From contig NC_079875.1 in NCBI RefSeq assembly GCF_029227915.1, positions 10,909,001-10,973,000 on the forward strand: 64,000 bases of DNA. The letters are read 5' to 3'. Below are positions 50,781-62,959 of this stretch, one piece after another. Made by a program: the position numbers and the translations under genes. The notes below the pieces were generated by a model, which did not search any database, was not told the DNA's origin, and was given only the letters and a program-made list of their open reading frames with translations. How positions within the stretch are numbered: the first letter of the stretch is position 1; each line of letters begins with the position of its first letter. The DNA is from Hydractinia symbiolongicarpus (taxonomy: Eukaryota > Cnidaria > Hydrozoa > Anthoathecata > Hydractiniidae).

Positions 50781-52191
50781 TCAACGCAAATGAATGGTAA
50801 TTTGTGTCTAAAAAACTGAAATGCCTTTTGAACCCAAATGAATGCCTTGAACGCTTCTTTCTTTCTTTTTTAGTACTTAATCGATAGTCGCATACTAAAG
50901 AGAAATCTTAATGTGAAATCTTAATGTAAAGTTCTGGAGGAAAAGAAAAAATTGATCCACATTTTATGTGGCAACGGCTTGTTAGGTTCCTGGTTCATAA
51001 TAAAGAAATTTTGTTCTTAAAAAATATTTTAAAGAAGAAATAAATAAATAAAACTAGACCAAACAAAATTTCTGCTTTTATTCTTATTGAATGAGTGAAT
51101 AATTAAACGAATAAATTAAAACAAATGGCCGAATTTATTGTAATATCTATAAAAGCTTTTATTTTAGCTGCATGTAATTCTTATGGAGTTATATGGCTGA
51201 AAGTTGTGCGCGATTGAAAATTTTTAAGAATTACTCTATCTTGAGTTTCAGGGAAATCTTTAAACACCTTACTCCCTAATCTACTAGAGAAAACCCTAAC
51301 CTAGCAAGCAGAGGAAAGCTGAAACTGAAGTTGTTAGTAAACAAAACTTTACGTGTGATATTTATTTGTTTACAAATTGCAGATTTCGCACATTTAAAGT
51401 TCGAGATGTTTTCTTTTCTAAAATGACTAAACATTTGTACAAATAAGATATTATTGTTTGCCTAATAACACTTGCATATTGTTTCAAACAGTTTATTCAG
51501 ATCAAATATGCAAATAATTATTCAAACACATCCTAAACAAACTATCGTCTGTCGTCTTGACCTGGCTTATGCACGTTTTTAAATCGAGGTCTGGGGATGA
51601 AGTTGTACCATTTCTTTTCTTACGTTTAATGCAATTTTAATTTCAAAGGTTATAGATAAGTTGGCAGAGAGCTGTGCAACGATTGTGTTTTTAGCTAATC
51701 CCAGCTAGCAAGAAACTCCAATCACGTGACGAAAAGCCATGTCAAAGTAGTGTAGCGCAAACCGGATTTTTCTCTGACACTTTGGATTTAACCATTGTTA
51801 AAAACGTGATTTGTAGAACGCAGGGAACAATTTTATCGATCTTACAACTTTGGTAGCATAATAAACGCAAACCCAAACAACTGGGGCTGCAACTGAAGAT
51901 TCTACGCAAACTTCTTGGGATTGCAACATAAGTCACCCAAGTCTATTCTTCGCACTCTTGCGAACTTCCCTAGCTTTCATTTGCGTATTTTTTGCTGTAT
52001 AATAAAGAAGAGAAGCTTTAAGGACAGGAATTTTCGCTCTTCTGTGAAAGTTTATATCTTGAGAGTCATTATTAATAGTTAAAAAAGGGACTTGTTGAGC
52101 TATAATATTTCCTTGCAACATTATTCCTATTAGAAAAAAGTGATAATGTCAATACAATTTTCAAAGATTGCTTTCCAATAACTGGTAAGCA

Positions 52192-52420
52192 GCCAACTGG
52201 TAGCCTAGTGGTAGAGTGTTTGCTTCGGGAGGTCTTGGGTTTAAACAACGGCCAAGTCATGCCAGAAGCTATAAAAGTGTGAATCTATCCTTACTGCTTA
52301 GCGTTTAGTATGAGAATAGGATTGATACTTTAGGCCGTTGTTTAGTTCGAAACGATTTTGCTTCCTACTGATCTGTAACGCTCCAAGAGCTCATAACGGA
52401 TTTTGTTATCCAGTTTCCCT
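52192..52420 (+). mobile_element. tRNA-derived SINE, family 1, copy a
   Basis: The head has an A-box-like TAGCCTAGTGG and a B-box-like GGTTTAAAC at tRNA spacing. The body shares AAGTGTGAATCTA, CTGCTTAGC and GAATAGGATT with the copy at 56560. It is not a functional tRNA because the acceptor and anticodon stems do not fold cleanly. Confidence 0.75.
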
Positions 52421-52613
52421 CAAAAGGTTTAAAATATAAGGTTAATGGTTGGCATAAAGGTAGAAAAAAATGCTCAGATAACTGGATAGTGATGAAATTA
52501 GTCCTAAAACTAGAAACTATTTTCCCAAAATTTACAAATTTAAATTTTTGACATTAAGTGCGTTATTGTTACGGAAGTATTTTATCACAACAGCTTTTAC
52601 CCGTATTTTCTAG

Positions 52614-52666
52614 ACGTAGACCAAAGTAGACCAAGAAAGACCAAAGTAGACCAACGTAGACCACTA
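52614..52666. repeat. Minisatellite, unit near GTAGACCAAA
   Basis: Five copies of a 10-11 bp unit (GTAGACCAA with small changes) in the intergenic region. Confidence 0.85.
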
Positions 52667-53182
52667 TATATTTCGACAAAATGGCCGAACTTTCTTGATA
52701 ATTTGCACATCGTCAACAGGGTGCTATGAAATATCAATGTAAAAATACTTGACCAAATTTGCAAAAGCAAATCTAGGTCAGTCCATCATTTTTTATTTCC
52801 TAATAAAGCTACTTAAAGTGTTATTGAGTATACCCTATAATTTATATGGCTATTTTTTTGTAAGTTTGTTATTAGGAAATTTTAAAAACACCAATGTGAC
52901 AAACCGTCCAGGTAAAAGAGCCAGCCAGATAAGCAAATTTATTTTTTATAAATTTTGAAAAAGTTCAAGAAACTTAGTTGCGTACTCACAGCTATATAAG
53001 TTTCCTACGGCCTAAAAGCCACGTATTATTATTATTTAGGCAAATCGACGGTTTTTCTTTAAAATTACACGCTATTTCGTGTGTCTGAAGCACAACGTTT
53101 TTTTTCTTTGGGACAAACAGACAGAATACGGCTATTATTAAGGATACTAATCGGTAGTACCCATGCACCGGTTTAGTTTATC

Positions 53183-53325
53183 ATGACTTGGTGGTTATGG
53201 AGTTTGCTTTGTCATCACGTGTTCCATGGTTCAATCCACAGCGCAGACATGTTTAGCAAGTGCCTTAACACAGGACCTACATGTATAAAAGTGTTTGTAA
53301 CACTAAAGTGGTTAAAAAATAAGGC
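53183..53325 (+). mobile_element. tRNA-derived SINE, family 2, copy b
   Basis: Contains TTGGTGGTTATGGAG, the B-box-like GGTTCAATCC and GACATGTTTAGCAAGTGCC, then AACACTAAAGTGG. These match the copy at 9645 in order and spacing. Confidence 0.75.
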
Positions 53326-53405
53326 GAATTTTCCCTCCCTTTATATATTGTAGCATAATATCATAACCGCACAGATACAGAAAATCGGTATTATTATTAT
53401 AGAAA

Positions 53406-53647
53406 CTAGTCGATAATGTGTGGAAAAACCTACCAGAGTTAGCCCCGGTACATATTTTGCGCATCGATATTTCGTGCATCCTCATTCGCCTGTCAACATG
53501 AAGAAATGAATACTCTTACCGTAAGTAAGGCCTAGATAAAGATGCAGTCATGTTATCCACAGCCATTTTATATGTCGCATTTCGTGTTTTCGCAGCACGA
53601 TTTTCTTCTTGTGCAGAGGCAGAACACGGCTATTATAAATATAGAGA
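53406..53647 (-). mobile_element. Longer, decayed mini-Helitron, intergenic
   Basis: On the minus strand it starts A|TCTCTATATTTATAATAGCCG and ends TTATCGA-CTAG|T after a degraded hairpin. A related fragment lies at about 53000-53155. The interior differs from the shorter family. Confidence 0.6.
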
Positions 53648-54491
53648 TGGATATATTTGCTAAACTCGTGCTTTGGTATTAACAACCATTTACTCCGCAA
53701 TGAAAGCAATCAAGTGGTAAATTTTAGAAAGGGGAAGGGCTTTATCGTGTAGGTTTTTACGCCCAAAGTATCATCACCAACAAACACGTACGGTTACAGC
53801 CTCTTTAAGTTGAGCGGCTTATTTAATTTGTACTAATAAAACGATACTAAAAGTCTTTTTGTAATTTGAAAAAAAATATTAGAAACAATGCGGTGCTTTC
53901 TACGTCAAGTAAAATTTGGAAAATTTTAACTTAGTTCAAACTTAAGTGCGTCTTCTTCTATTCCCTTACTGTTAACTGTGGTTTAATACATTCCTTTTGA
54001 GGTAAAAGGTTCCAAATTACACTACATGTTTCATTGATAATGTTATTGACGGTTGCTGGGCTCATTTTATGGCGCTAGTAGCTTGTAAAACATCAGTCAC
54101 AAGACATCGCAACGTAATTCCCTACTTTCCTGTGGACAATAGGTTTCTTCATTTTTGTTTTTTAGTTATATGAGGACTTTATACACTAAAGCACTTTAGA
54201 CGTGCGGATGAATACGGAAATAACGAAAGAAGTATTTGAAATCGTGAAACTGAATATGTCGTAGCAACATTATAAATTCACCGTTTTTTAATTGGTCTCC
54301 GTATATTTCCATACCCAAATTTTTCCTTTCATTTTCATTTTTAACTATAATGAAATGTTTTCTTAAGCAAATGTCTGTTTCGCTTTTTGATGCTGTTTTT
54401 TGATTTGACGCTTTTTTGTTGGTCATGTGGAGATTACCATTACCTGCTCCTTTTTTTGACCGTCACGACATATTCCGCACGGTCACAGGAT

Positions 54492-54599
54492 AGTCCGCCT
54501 AGGCGATATGAACAAGAGAAAGCACACTTGAGCTTGTTGACCCATCTTGGTTTTAAAAAAGTTCCACTCCCGTTGCGCCAGATTGAGGCCATCTTCTAA
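54492..54599 (+). CDS. Exon-like fragment, unknown
   Basis: After an acceptor-like GGTCACAG the frame reads DSPPRRYEQEKAHLSLLTHL, then GFKKVPLPLRQIEAIF and stop TAA at 54597-54599. The composition is protein-like, and the segment is more GC-rich than its neighbours. No partner exon upstream could be assigned, so it may be the last exon of an unrecognised gene or a retroposed remnant. Confidence 0.3.
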   Translation, partial: SPPRRYEQEKAHLSLLTHLGFKKVPLPLRQIEAIF

Positions 54600-56094
54600 A
54601 AACAACATTTAAAAAAGTGCTGATCGCCAGCATTTCTGCTTTAAAATCATAATGGCGCTAATAATGGTGGAATGGGTGCATGGTGCATGGTGTAGTAATA
54701 GCTAGTTTTCAGAAAGTATTTTGAATGTGAATCATAATATGGTTGGTGAAGTTGAAAGTATTCTGACGTGGCCAGCTAGTTCATAGTCTAGCCTGAAATT
54801 TTTAGCTTCGCTGTCTAGTTTAGTGTATATTTGGGAAAACAAAATATTACTTTGACACTTGAATTGTGTGTGTGTTTAAAAAAGCCACCAATTATTACAA
54901 AGAATTTAAACTTCAGGCTGAATGGCCAAGCAGTAAATATATCTGAAAGTGCATATATATCTGGTGTATATTTAGGTGCTTAGCTAACTAATGACCTTTT
55001 AAAAAATATAATTCCTAACATTTCATTTTACGCTGTTTTATTCAACAAAACATTACGCAAAAGAAATCGTGCATAAAGCTATTGTTGTTAAAAAAATTTC
55101 ATGCACTTGTTTTTTTTGCTTATTAAAAGCTTGTAGCTATAAGCCCTATATGTTTACTCACAAAATTTGATTGCAAACCGACATACAGATCCCAAGTTAG
55201 TTATGAGTTCGTCAGCAAAAAATTAAGAGGCATGGGACGAGCAAGCGAATGTCATTTTGGCAAGAAAATTATGTTAATCAATTATCCTTTATAATATCTA
55301 TGCATTGATAAAGTTTGAATGCACACCCCTTACCGGTCTAAATTTACCGATGAAAGGAAATGTCCAAATTTGCTATTACTGAAATATGACATCATAATTC
55401 ATCCAGCATAATTAAATCTGAAATTCTTTAAATGTGAATATCTTAGAACAAAAAGAGCTTTTTAAAAAATTTAAAAAGACTTGTTAGCTAACTTTTTAAG
55501 CTCTATAATATAAGTCCAACATCATTTTATACCTCGGGTTCCCTTTAATGTTTTTTGCGCAGTCTTATAAGAAAATTAAAATTTAAGTGTAAAAACGTTT
55601 CACGGAAATAGTTTACTTGACAATATTTAAAGTTGTTTCGTAACATTAAAATTATTTTTATTCATACCGGAGGAGGGTGTTACGACATGCGTATTTTACA
55701 TTGTTTTAATTATTTTTCTAATATCATTGAAAAAGATTTAATGATATTAACTATTTTTCCTAATGGATATCAAGAAATTTAGGATTTTAGCAAGCAGCGT
55801 AATTTTAAAACATATATTAATTATAACGAAGAAGGGTGTTACGACATACATAATCTTTTTTTTACGAGATGGGATAGGAAAATGATTGTTTGTTGATATT
55901 TTTATTACCTTTTTTATTGTGAAAGTTAGGGTCGGGTGGGCCCAAAGAACACCTAAATAAATTAGAGTCTAAACAAGAAAAAATTTTATGACAACGAAAA
56001 TATTTTTGATCTAAAAACAAACAAAGAACAATTATTCATATTTAATTGCGTTATTCTCTCATGACATTAATTAGGTGATTTTTATATTGTTTAA

Positions 56095-56175
56095 CCCTTT
56101 TTGGTCCGGGGGGAGCGGGGCGGATTCCGCTCCCCCGGTCATAGTATGTTTGAAAAACCCCTGGAAGGAATAAGG
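56095..56175. mobile_element. 81-bp deletion derivative of the piggyBac-like MITE
   Basis: TTAA, then CCCTTTTTGGTCCGG, the GCGGATTCCGC core, GGTCATAGTATG and a decayed right end GGAAGGAATAAGG, then TTAA. Only the two terminal segments of the family remain, joined at the hairpin. Confidence 0.85.
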
Positions 56176-56559
56176 TTAAAGATGTATCATGACGATCACG
56201 ATATGGATCGCGAAAGTCATGATGCATCGTGAAAGTCGACCCAATGATGGAACGCGACTTTCACAATGCTAAAAAAATTTTACTATAGCGACAACATTAT
56301 GAATTGTACGTGACGCGCTTGATATGCGATCCACAATGTTAGCTGTCCTGATTCCAGTACTTCCAGTACAAATATATGGGATATTACTGTCAATTTCAAT
56401 TATTTAAGTTGTAATTATTTAAGTTGATTTTCTTTTAAGACAAAATTTCAAACATAGTCAAAATTAAAACTAACTTGATATTAACGTCAAACCCTTACCA
56501 AAACAATCATTATCTTGCTACATCATATGATTATTATTATTATTGAATTTTTTTACCCA

Positions 56560-56790
56560 GGATAGCCTCTTCAGTTCCTATTGTTATCAACTAGGGTCCT
56601 GCAGAGGTCCTAGCATATTTAAAGCTCCCATTTAGGCTACGAAAGTCGTGCAAGCACAGTAATAGCTCAACTAGACAACCGCCTAAGATATAAATCCTAT
56701 TCTTAGGCTGAGTGCTAAGCAGAAAAAGTAGATTCACACTTATAATCTCTAGCTCGGCCTGGGTTTTTAACCCAAGACTCTACAACAAAG
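56560..56790 (-). mobile_element. tRNA-derived SINE, family 1, copy b
   Basis: The minus strand carries GTAGAGTCTTGGGTTAAAAA, AAGTGTGAATCTA, GAATAGGATT, then CAATAGGAACTGAAGAGGCT and an (AAT)n tail. It shares its head with 52192 and its 3' part with 24085. It ends about 145 bases upstream of the PSME3IP1 start codon. Confidence 0.78.
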
Positions 56791-56935
56791 CTGCCAGTCT
56801 GTATTTATATGAAGTTTATTGGGTCTTGTTGTTTCTCTGTAATTGATAGGTGTTTTGAGGGAAATTTACTTGTAAATTACAGGCTATTAGTTATGAAGCA
56901 TTTTTTATTCTAATGTCGGTTTGATTTCAGTGAAA

Positions 56936-59833
56936 ATGAATAGGTTTGTAACTGAAGCTGAGGTAGAGGAGACAAAAAAGAAAAGAGCAGAAGAATGGGA
57001 AAAAGCACGAGCTGCTGGTCGTGAACTACGTAAGTTTCTACATAGAAAGTTGTTAATTCTGTATGTATGAACACAACATTTCTCACACCTACACATATGT
57101 CATACTATTTTTAATAACAAATATATAATGTTTTTTACAATAAAAGAATTAAAATATATAATTGAAGAAACTTTGTAAATTGTTTTTAGTAGATAATTTC
57201 TAGTTCACAACAATAAAATAATTCCTGTAACAATCAAATTAAGACATTGCCAAGCAGATCAACTGATTCCCATAATGGTGAGGGCGTATATCAACATTGG
57301 AAATCCCACTTTAGTAGGACCACAAGCATTTAAAGTTGCTTGTAAAAAATTAAATATCATGTTTTGATATCTACACAAACATTTGTGTTGAAACTTTGAT
57401 TAATTTGATTTCTTGTGCTTTAAAATAACCCTTGCATCATTAATGATGCCATTTATTGGTGTCACTTATTTGTTTGTGCATATTAAACTTTTAATTTCAC
57501 ACTTTGTTGTTTCTACTAATCAAGTCAATTTTAGGCTTCTTCCATATTCATTTTCTTTTGTAGAATTTGTTTTGTGATCCCACTGTTCAAGCAAACAAAT
57601 TTTAAAATTGTTATTTGTATGAACACCAGATTTTTTTGTAGCAAATGAAGAACCTCAAGATTTTCGTCCTTTGTATGAGCGGTTAAAGGAACAAAAGGAT
57701 AAAAAACAAGAGGAATTTGAAGACCAACTCAAATTTAGTATGTGCTTAGTTCAGTAATGTATAAAAGCCGTTTTCTGAGGGAAAATAATTGTTTGTTATT
57801 TTCTTTGTTACCCTCTTTGTTGTACCACAACTTTTTTCAGACCAGTTTGAAATTTTATTCTTTTGTCAATGGTTTGGAAGTAAAACTTTCTTTGCTGTGA
57901 CAAAGAAAGTGGAAAATAAAGTGTCCTAAATTGTAGCTCATGTGGTACTCCAACAAGGTTTAAGACTTATGTTCTTGTCTCACAACTATATGTTTAGTGT
58001 GTGTATATCTGTGGATATTTTTTAGAAAATATGATTTACAAAGGTCTAAATGAAGAAGATGCATCATTCTTAAGTACAGTTGCCAAAAAACAAGCCGAAC
58101 TTGACGCAAAACGATTCGATAACGAATCTGAAGAATTACAGGAATTCAGAGTATCTTTTTAATTCTTAGAGTGTAATTTATTGATCAGGAATACTGTTTG
58201 CTCTATTTTTACTTCTTAATTTCAAAAAAAAAACTTAAGGTAAAATATTTATTTGGTTCAAACTGGATTTCATCTGCATAACGTTTGAAATATAAATTTA
58301 CAAAACCAAAAAGAGCTATAGTTTTTTAAATTCATTCAGAGGACTTTTAATCTCCACTTTATAATGCCTCTTTCCTCCAATAAGTATTAACTAAATGCAT
58401 TGTTTGTGATATACAATAGTAAAAAAAGGTTAAATTGTTTGCTATTGCACAGCATCCTTAGTACAAGATAAAACAGTTATAATTTTATAGTCGTAAAATT
58501 AAGATGCTTCACATGTAGTTCTCAGTAGAAGTCATGTAATCATGTAGGCTTGTCAATTATGACCTGTGTTGCAAAAAAAATTAGCATACCGTTCGCCTGA
58601 GAACTATTTTATGATATGCATTTTTCACGAAATCTTATCCCTGATTTTTGAACCCTAAACACTGAGAACTTTTTTAAAAATTTATATCTTTAACTGTTTT
58701 TGTTGTTATACTGCACGTGAAAGTGTTGCAAATGAAGGAAAGAACCTGTCAACAAATACAAAGAAACAAAAAATTTCGGCAGATTTTGTTGCTAAAGGGA
58801 AAAGTCAAGCTTCACTTCTTTCTTCATTGGTTGTCAGGAAAAGGTGATATATGTTTTATTACCACAGTTGAAGGGGTCTCTAATATCTGTTTCATGAACT
58901 GTACGATATAGCTTTCTATTTCAGTGTAAAAAAAATTTGCTTTGTTTTTTAATTAAAATAAAATTTTAGTTAACAATTACTTTGCAATGTTGTTAGCTGC
59001 TATTTTGCTACCACGTGTTATTTTTTATCTTTTGCTAAGTGGAGTGAATTTTCTCTTTGGAAATTATCAAATACGGGAATGAATTACAGCGAGTCTATAT
59101 ATAAAATTATTGGCTCTAATAGGCGCTTAAAGTGTGCTGACTATGTCTTAAGATTAGTCTTGAAACCGAAGAAATTAATTATTATGAATATTAACTGTAA
59201 TATTATTTATGGTACAGGAAGATTTCAAAGGACAATGAACCAACTGATCCAAATAAATTGAAACAACAACCTGATGATCAAGGTGATAATAAAAAGAAAA
59301 AGGATGAAAAGGCTTTTAGTATGTGGAGTACCTGTCTTTACTGTCTTTACACAAATACTTGTGAATCTATTAACCTTTTTAATTTTTTAAAAATAAGCCT
59401 TTACGAAAAAATGACAAATTGCACCATTCACACAAAAAAATCTCTAAAATAAAAAGTATAATTAACTTTTCACCTGGTGACATTTTTAAGATATCCTACT
59501 AATTTCCTTTCTGTAATTTTCTTAAACATCGATTTTACTGTTAAGAATCAGGAAAATTAATCTGGCCAAAAAAAAATAAAAATTCCTTTATGAATCTTCA
59601 TGAACTTAGGTACCTAAAAGTAAAGTTAAAAGTAAACCTTTGTTCTTTTTCAAGTCCTGCAAAAATTTTAAATTTTTTTTTTTAAAAAAATCTTTATAAC
59701 GAGCATGTGAGCTTATTTTTATTGTTTCTCAGGTGATGTAAAGGAAAGAGAAGGCAATGCTGAGATAAAGAATAAAAAGCCTGTTCTTTGTTTAGCAGAT
59801 TATCCTTCCAGCTCTGATGACGAAGGAGATTGA
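56936..59833 (+). CDS. PSME3IP1: PSME3-interacting protein (FAM192A/NIP30)
   Basis: Nuclear protein that in mammals binds the PA28-gamma (PSME3) proteasome activator. Exons: 56936-57029, 57642-57737, 58026-58150, about 58713-58843, 59218-59318, 59733-59833. The N-terminal NIP30 domain is clear: MNRFVTEAEVEETKKKRAEEW, LYERLKEQKDKKQEEFEDQ, KFKNMIYKGLNEEDASFL, and LQEFR. Then comes KGKSQASLLSSLVVRKR, matching the human FSQAKLL segment. The C-terminus ends YPSSSDDEGD, an acidic serine-rich tail like the CK2-site tail known to drive PA28-gamma binding. The protein is about 210 residues, slightly shorter than the human one. An acceptor-like AG at 56930 suggests a 5'UTR exon upstream. The exon 3 to exon 4 junction is unresolved: the donor at 58151 is phase 0, whereas the only nearby AG (58722-58723) would need phase 2. 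Confidence 0.9.
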
Positions 59834-60587
59834 CAATTCAGCATTCCTCTCATTTTTCAAGACAAACCTTCTATTGAAACTGTTTGAAGCGTTTGTGGAA
59901 AGTAATCCTGATTGATCTCACCAATGAATTAAGTGCCATTAGTTTTGTGAATTTGTACAGGTGATGTACAAAGAAACATACTAAAGCAATGAAAAACATG
60001 GTGCTGGTTTATTATCCATTATGGAATAATGACTTGTTCATACTTGTTCTCACAGCTTGCTGTTTGTAGCATGTATACTCTGCATTAGACTGAATTGAAA
60101 ATACTGCTCAGTTTAACATCCACATGTAAAAGACTTTAAACGATTTATGTTTATTGCAACAAAAGAAATTTTAGTTCGGTTTCCTTTGACTCATTTGTTT
60201 GTGTTTATTCTGTCACATGTATTTTTGTAATGGTACCTTGAAAACTGTTACACACAGGTTGTCCAGAAACATGGAAATTTCTGTAATTGCTTGTTGTGAG
60301 ATTAGTTTGTTTCCAGGGAAAATCTTATGAAAACTCAGTTATTATTTTGCTTGTCGGTTGTGTTCCATTTAAGTTTCTCTTTGGATTTTTAAGGAAGCCC
60401 TGGCTTTTTGTAGGACTACTGTTATCTCTCTCCTTTAACTTTCATAGGACACTTTGAAGGTTATAGGAAGTATTTAAATTAGCTGCAGAATTGTTTACAT
60501 ACTTTGATATAGTTTTCATTGTATACCATTGTATAGCAAACTATATGTTTAGTTCATTTTATTTTTTAGCTGTATTATAGTATCAAA
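59834..60587 (+). other. PSME3IP1 3'UTR and PDCD7 5' region
   Basis: Only 754 bases separate the PSME3IP1 stop from the PDCD7 start on the same strand. The first part should be the PSME3IP1 3'UTR, but I see no clear AATAAA. A run TATTTTTTAGCTGTATTATAG just before the PDCD7 ATG looks like a splice acceptor, so PDCD7 transcription may begin upstream, possibly within the PSME3IP1 tail. Confidence 0.5.
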
Positions 60588-62313
60588 ATGAGTAGAAGGT
60601 TTTCGCAGCCGCCATATTATCCTACTGAAGGAAATAATCCTAATCAGCCACAATATCAGCCTCGACAGAATGTTCCACAGTTTGGTGAGCATCAACAAAA
60701 TACACATCAAAACTTTCAACAAGCTTCCCCAAGACTTGAATTTAATCTTCTACCAGGAAAACCAAACTTTCCACAATCACCCAATATCGCACCTTCGAGA
60801 TTCTCACCAATCCAGCAGGGTGCTTTCCCAAATTCACCCATGTTCCTGCCTAATTTGAATTTCCCGCCAGGAATGAATTTTCAACCGAATATCTCACCTA
60901 ATATGTTGCCACCCAGTAATATACCAGTACCAGATTTCACACGCCCTCCACCGAATTTCTTTCCACGGTTTCCCCCAGTCCCAAACAATATCAGTCCACC
61001 TGTTTTTCTAAATAACCCAGGATTTCCACAGCAACCATTTAATATGAAGCCTGTTACTCAAAACATTGTTGCACCCGTAGAAAGGGATGAAAGGGAAGAA
61101 CATAGAGAGTTAATGAAAGGCCTTGTAAGCAAGTGGATTCAAGACAAACGTATTTTGTTTAAACCGAAGGATAAGTCGTCTTCGCTGTTGAAGGTAATTT
61201 TTAGTTTGTGGAAAGTGTAATAATAAAGTGATTGATAAAGATGTTTTTTTATAAGCACAACGTTTATTAGCATACCCAGCCTCTGTTTTCTCAAAAAGAC
61301 ATTCACGAGCCTGTGGAGTTTCTCTTAAGCATATCTAGCTAATGTAACTACTTTTCATCAAAAATTTCATGTTTTACCTATATGTCATATTTTTTTTTAT
61401 TACACTAAAGTGAGTTAAGCAATCTGTGATTTGCGTACTTACTCTCCTTTCATGAGTTGAAATTGAGGCTTTAAAGGAGGCCATGCTATTAATAACAGGT
61501 TTATGATATACTTTTTCACATTTTTACGTTTTCATATTTACTATTATACACAAGCTGTTTACACCATTTCGGAAATTCTGTGCATATTATGATTGAAACA
61601 TAAAACATTTAATAATGGTATCATATGCCAGATTTTTTAGTTTTTATAATCTTTTAGTCTTATTTGCGTTCATTAGTCAAAAGCAATTTGCAGAAAATTA
61701 AGTTATTTTTCTTTAAAATGTAATTTATTTATAAAGGCAGAAAAATCTCAAGGGTTAATTGTCTCACTGCTTGTATTCGAATGTAATTGGACTCACTAAC
61801 GTTAATGTTGAAAATATTTAAAACATTTGTTTTAAAATTTGGCAAAAAGTCCAACAAAGTTAATAAAAAATTCAGGACTGTTAACATGCAATTTAAAATA
61901 TACCATAAAAAGTACTTTAAGTTGATTAACTTTGCAAAGATTAGTTTTTGCGGATTTCGCAAATTTATATGCAAATTTGCAAAAATTCGCAGAAAGGTTA
62001 TTTTGCGAAATTACGGAAAATGACTTATACGCCAAAATATTTCTTCGCGAAATTTTTGGGCGTTTTCCTTTTTTTATCTAATGCTTTTCTCATAATATTC
62101 CGACTGATTCGCGAAAATTAAATCTGTAATTAACTTTAGGGACCTTGCTAAAAATTTATGCTTTTTTTATAGATCGGTGAATATCAAAAAACAATGCGAA
62201 GATACGTGCAAACTATTGAAAAATTACGAGGTTTAAACGATCAACTTGCTGAACATATGGAAGCAGATGAACAAAGATGGAAATCACTGATGGAGAATGT
62301 TGCTACGACCAGG
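60588..62313 (+). CDS. PDCD7: Probable PDCD7 (U11/U12 snRNP 59K), first two coding exons; continues past window
   Basis: Exon 1 (60588-61193) and exon 2 (62173-62313) join in phase 0. The N-terminal ~165 residues are rich in Pro, Asn, Gln and Phe (for example PPGMNFQPNISPNMLPPSN). They are followed by a charged stretch with KGLVSKWIQDKRILFKPK and then a helical region, VQTIEKLRGLNDQLAEHME, with DEQRWKSLMENVATTR. The low-complexity proline-rich start followed by LRGL...L...W...L...A..R matches the layout of human PDCD7, a component of the minor-spliceosome U11/U12 di-snRNP. The match is moderate because the conserved C-terminal half lies beyond 64000. Start ATG is 60588; an AG at 60578-60579 suggests a 5'UTR exon upstream. 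The exon 2 donor is GTACGTG. Confidence 0.65.
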
Positions 62314-62959
62314 GTACGTGAATTTTTAATTCAAAACAATGTCTGTAATGGTATGTGTTTGCCAAATGGTGTGTCAAAACTGATGGAATAACAATTCTAA
62401 TATCTAGCGCTTTTACTGTCAAATAATTTGCTCATTTACAAGTCACTTTTTGTCAAATTCAGGCAGGATCTTGACCATATATAATTAATTGTGAAATTAA
62501 TTTCTGCGAATGTTAATATGGATTCAATTAAGTTATGGAAACTCGAATTTTACACAACGGAATAAATAATTTCTGCAATTTTCACTTTGCTTTGTCAAAC
62601 TCTTTTTTTGAATTTAGTTTTTTTGAATCGCAAGGCTTTTTTCCCTCAGACTTCTGACTAGGAAAAAACAGGACATTTATTGCTCTCTTTGAGTCCTGCC
62701 ATGGCAATTTTACACACAAGATATTGTAACCAACAGGTATCAAATAAAAATGGTTAAAGAATTTATTATTAATGATAAAGTTTTCAGGTGCACACTATGT
62801 TGTTACTCTTGCTAGTGAGAAATGATGAGATAAACTGTCATTAGCGTGTCGGGAAAGTTAGGAGTTGTGTATCTGGTGAAAAATATCACCATTATTACAT
62901 AAAGAGACCTTTAGATTTTAATGAGACTAATTTATTTATTTTAGTTAGTTGTGCTTTAA

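Larger units (their letters stand above)
47482..56935. other. Intergenic region between divergent lectin receptor and PSME3IP1 genes
   Basis: The promoters of the minus-strand receptor and the plus-strand PSME3IP1 must both lie here; I could not define core promoter elements. Contents are two exon-like ORFs (50586, 54492), SINE copies (52192, 53183, 56560), Helitron relics (about 53000-53155 and 53406-53647), a minisatellite (52614) and an 81-bp MITE (56095). Stretches 47500-50500 and 54700-56000 show nothing recognisable. Confidence 0.7.

Noticed and set aside
52192-52270. Possible tRNA gene
   Set aside because: A- and B-box-like sequences are present but the stems do not pair well, and the 3' part is shared with other copies; it is a SINE head.
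58717-58911. 64-residue ORF starting MKVLQMKERT
   Set aside because: Overlaps PSME3IP1 exon 4 in another frame; the frame giving KGKSQASLLSS matches the family and joins exon 5 correctly.
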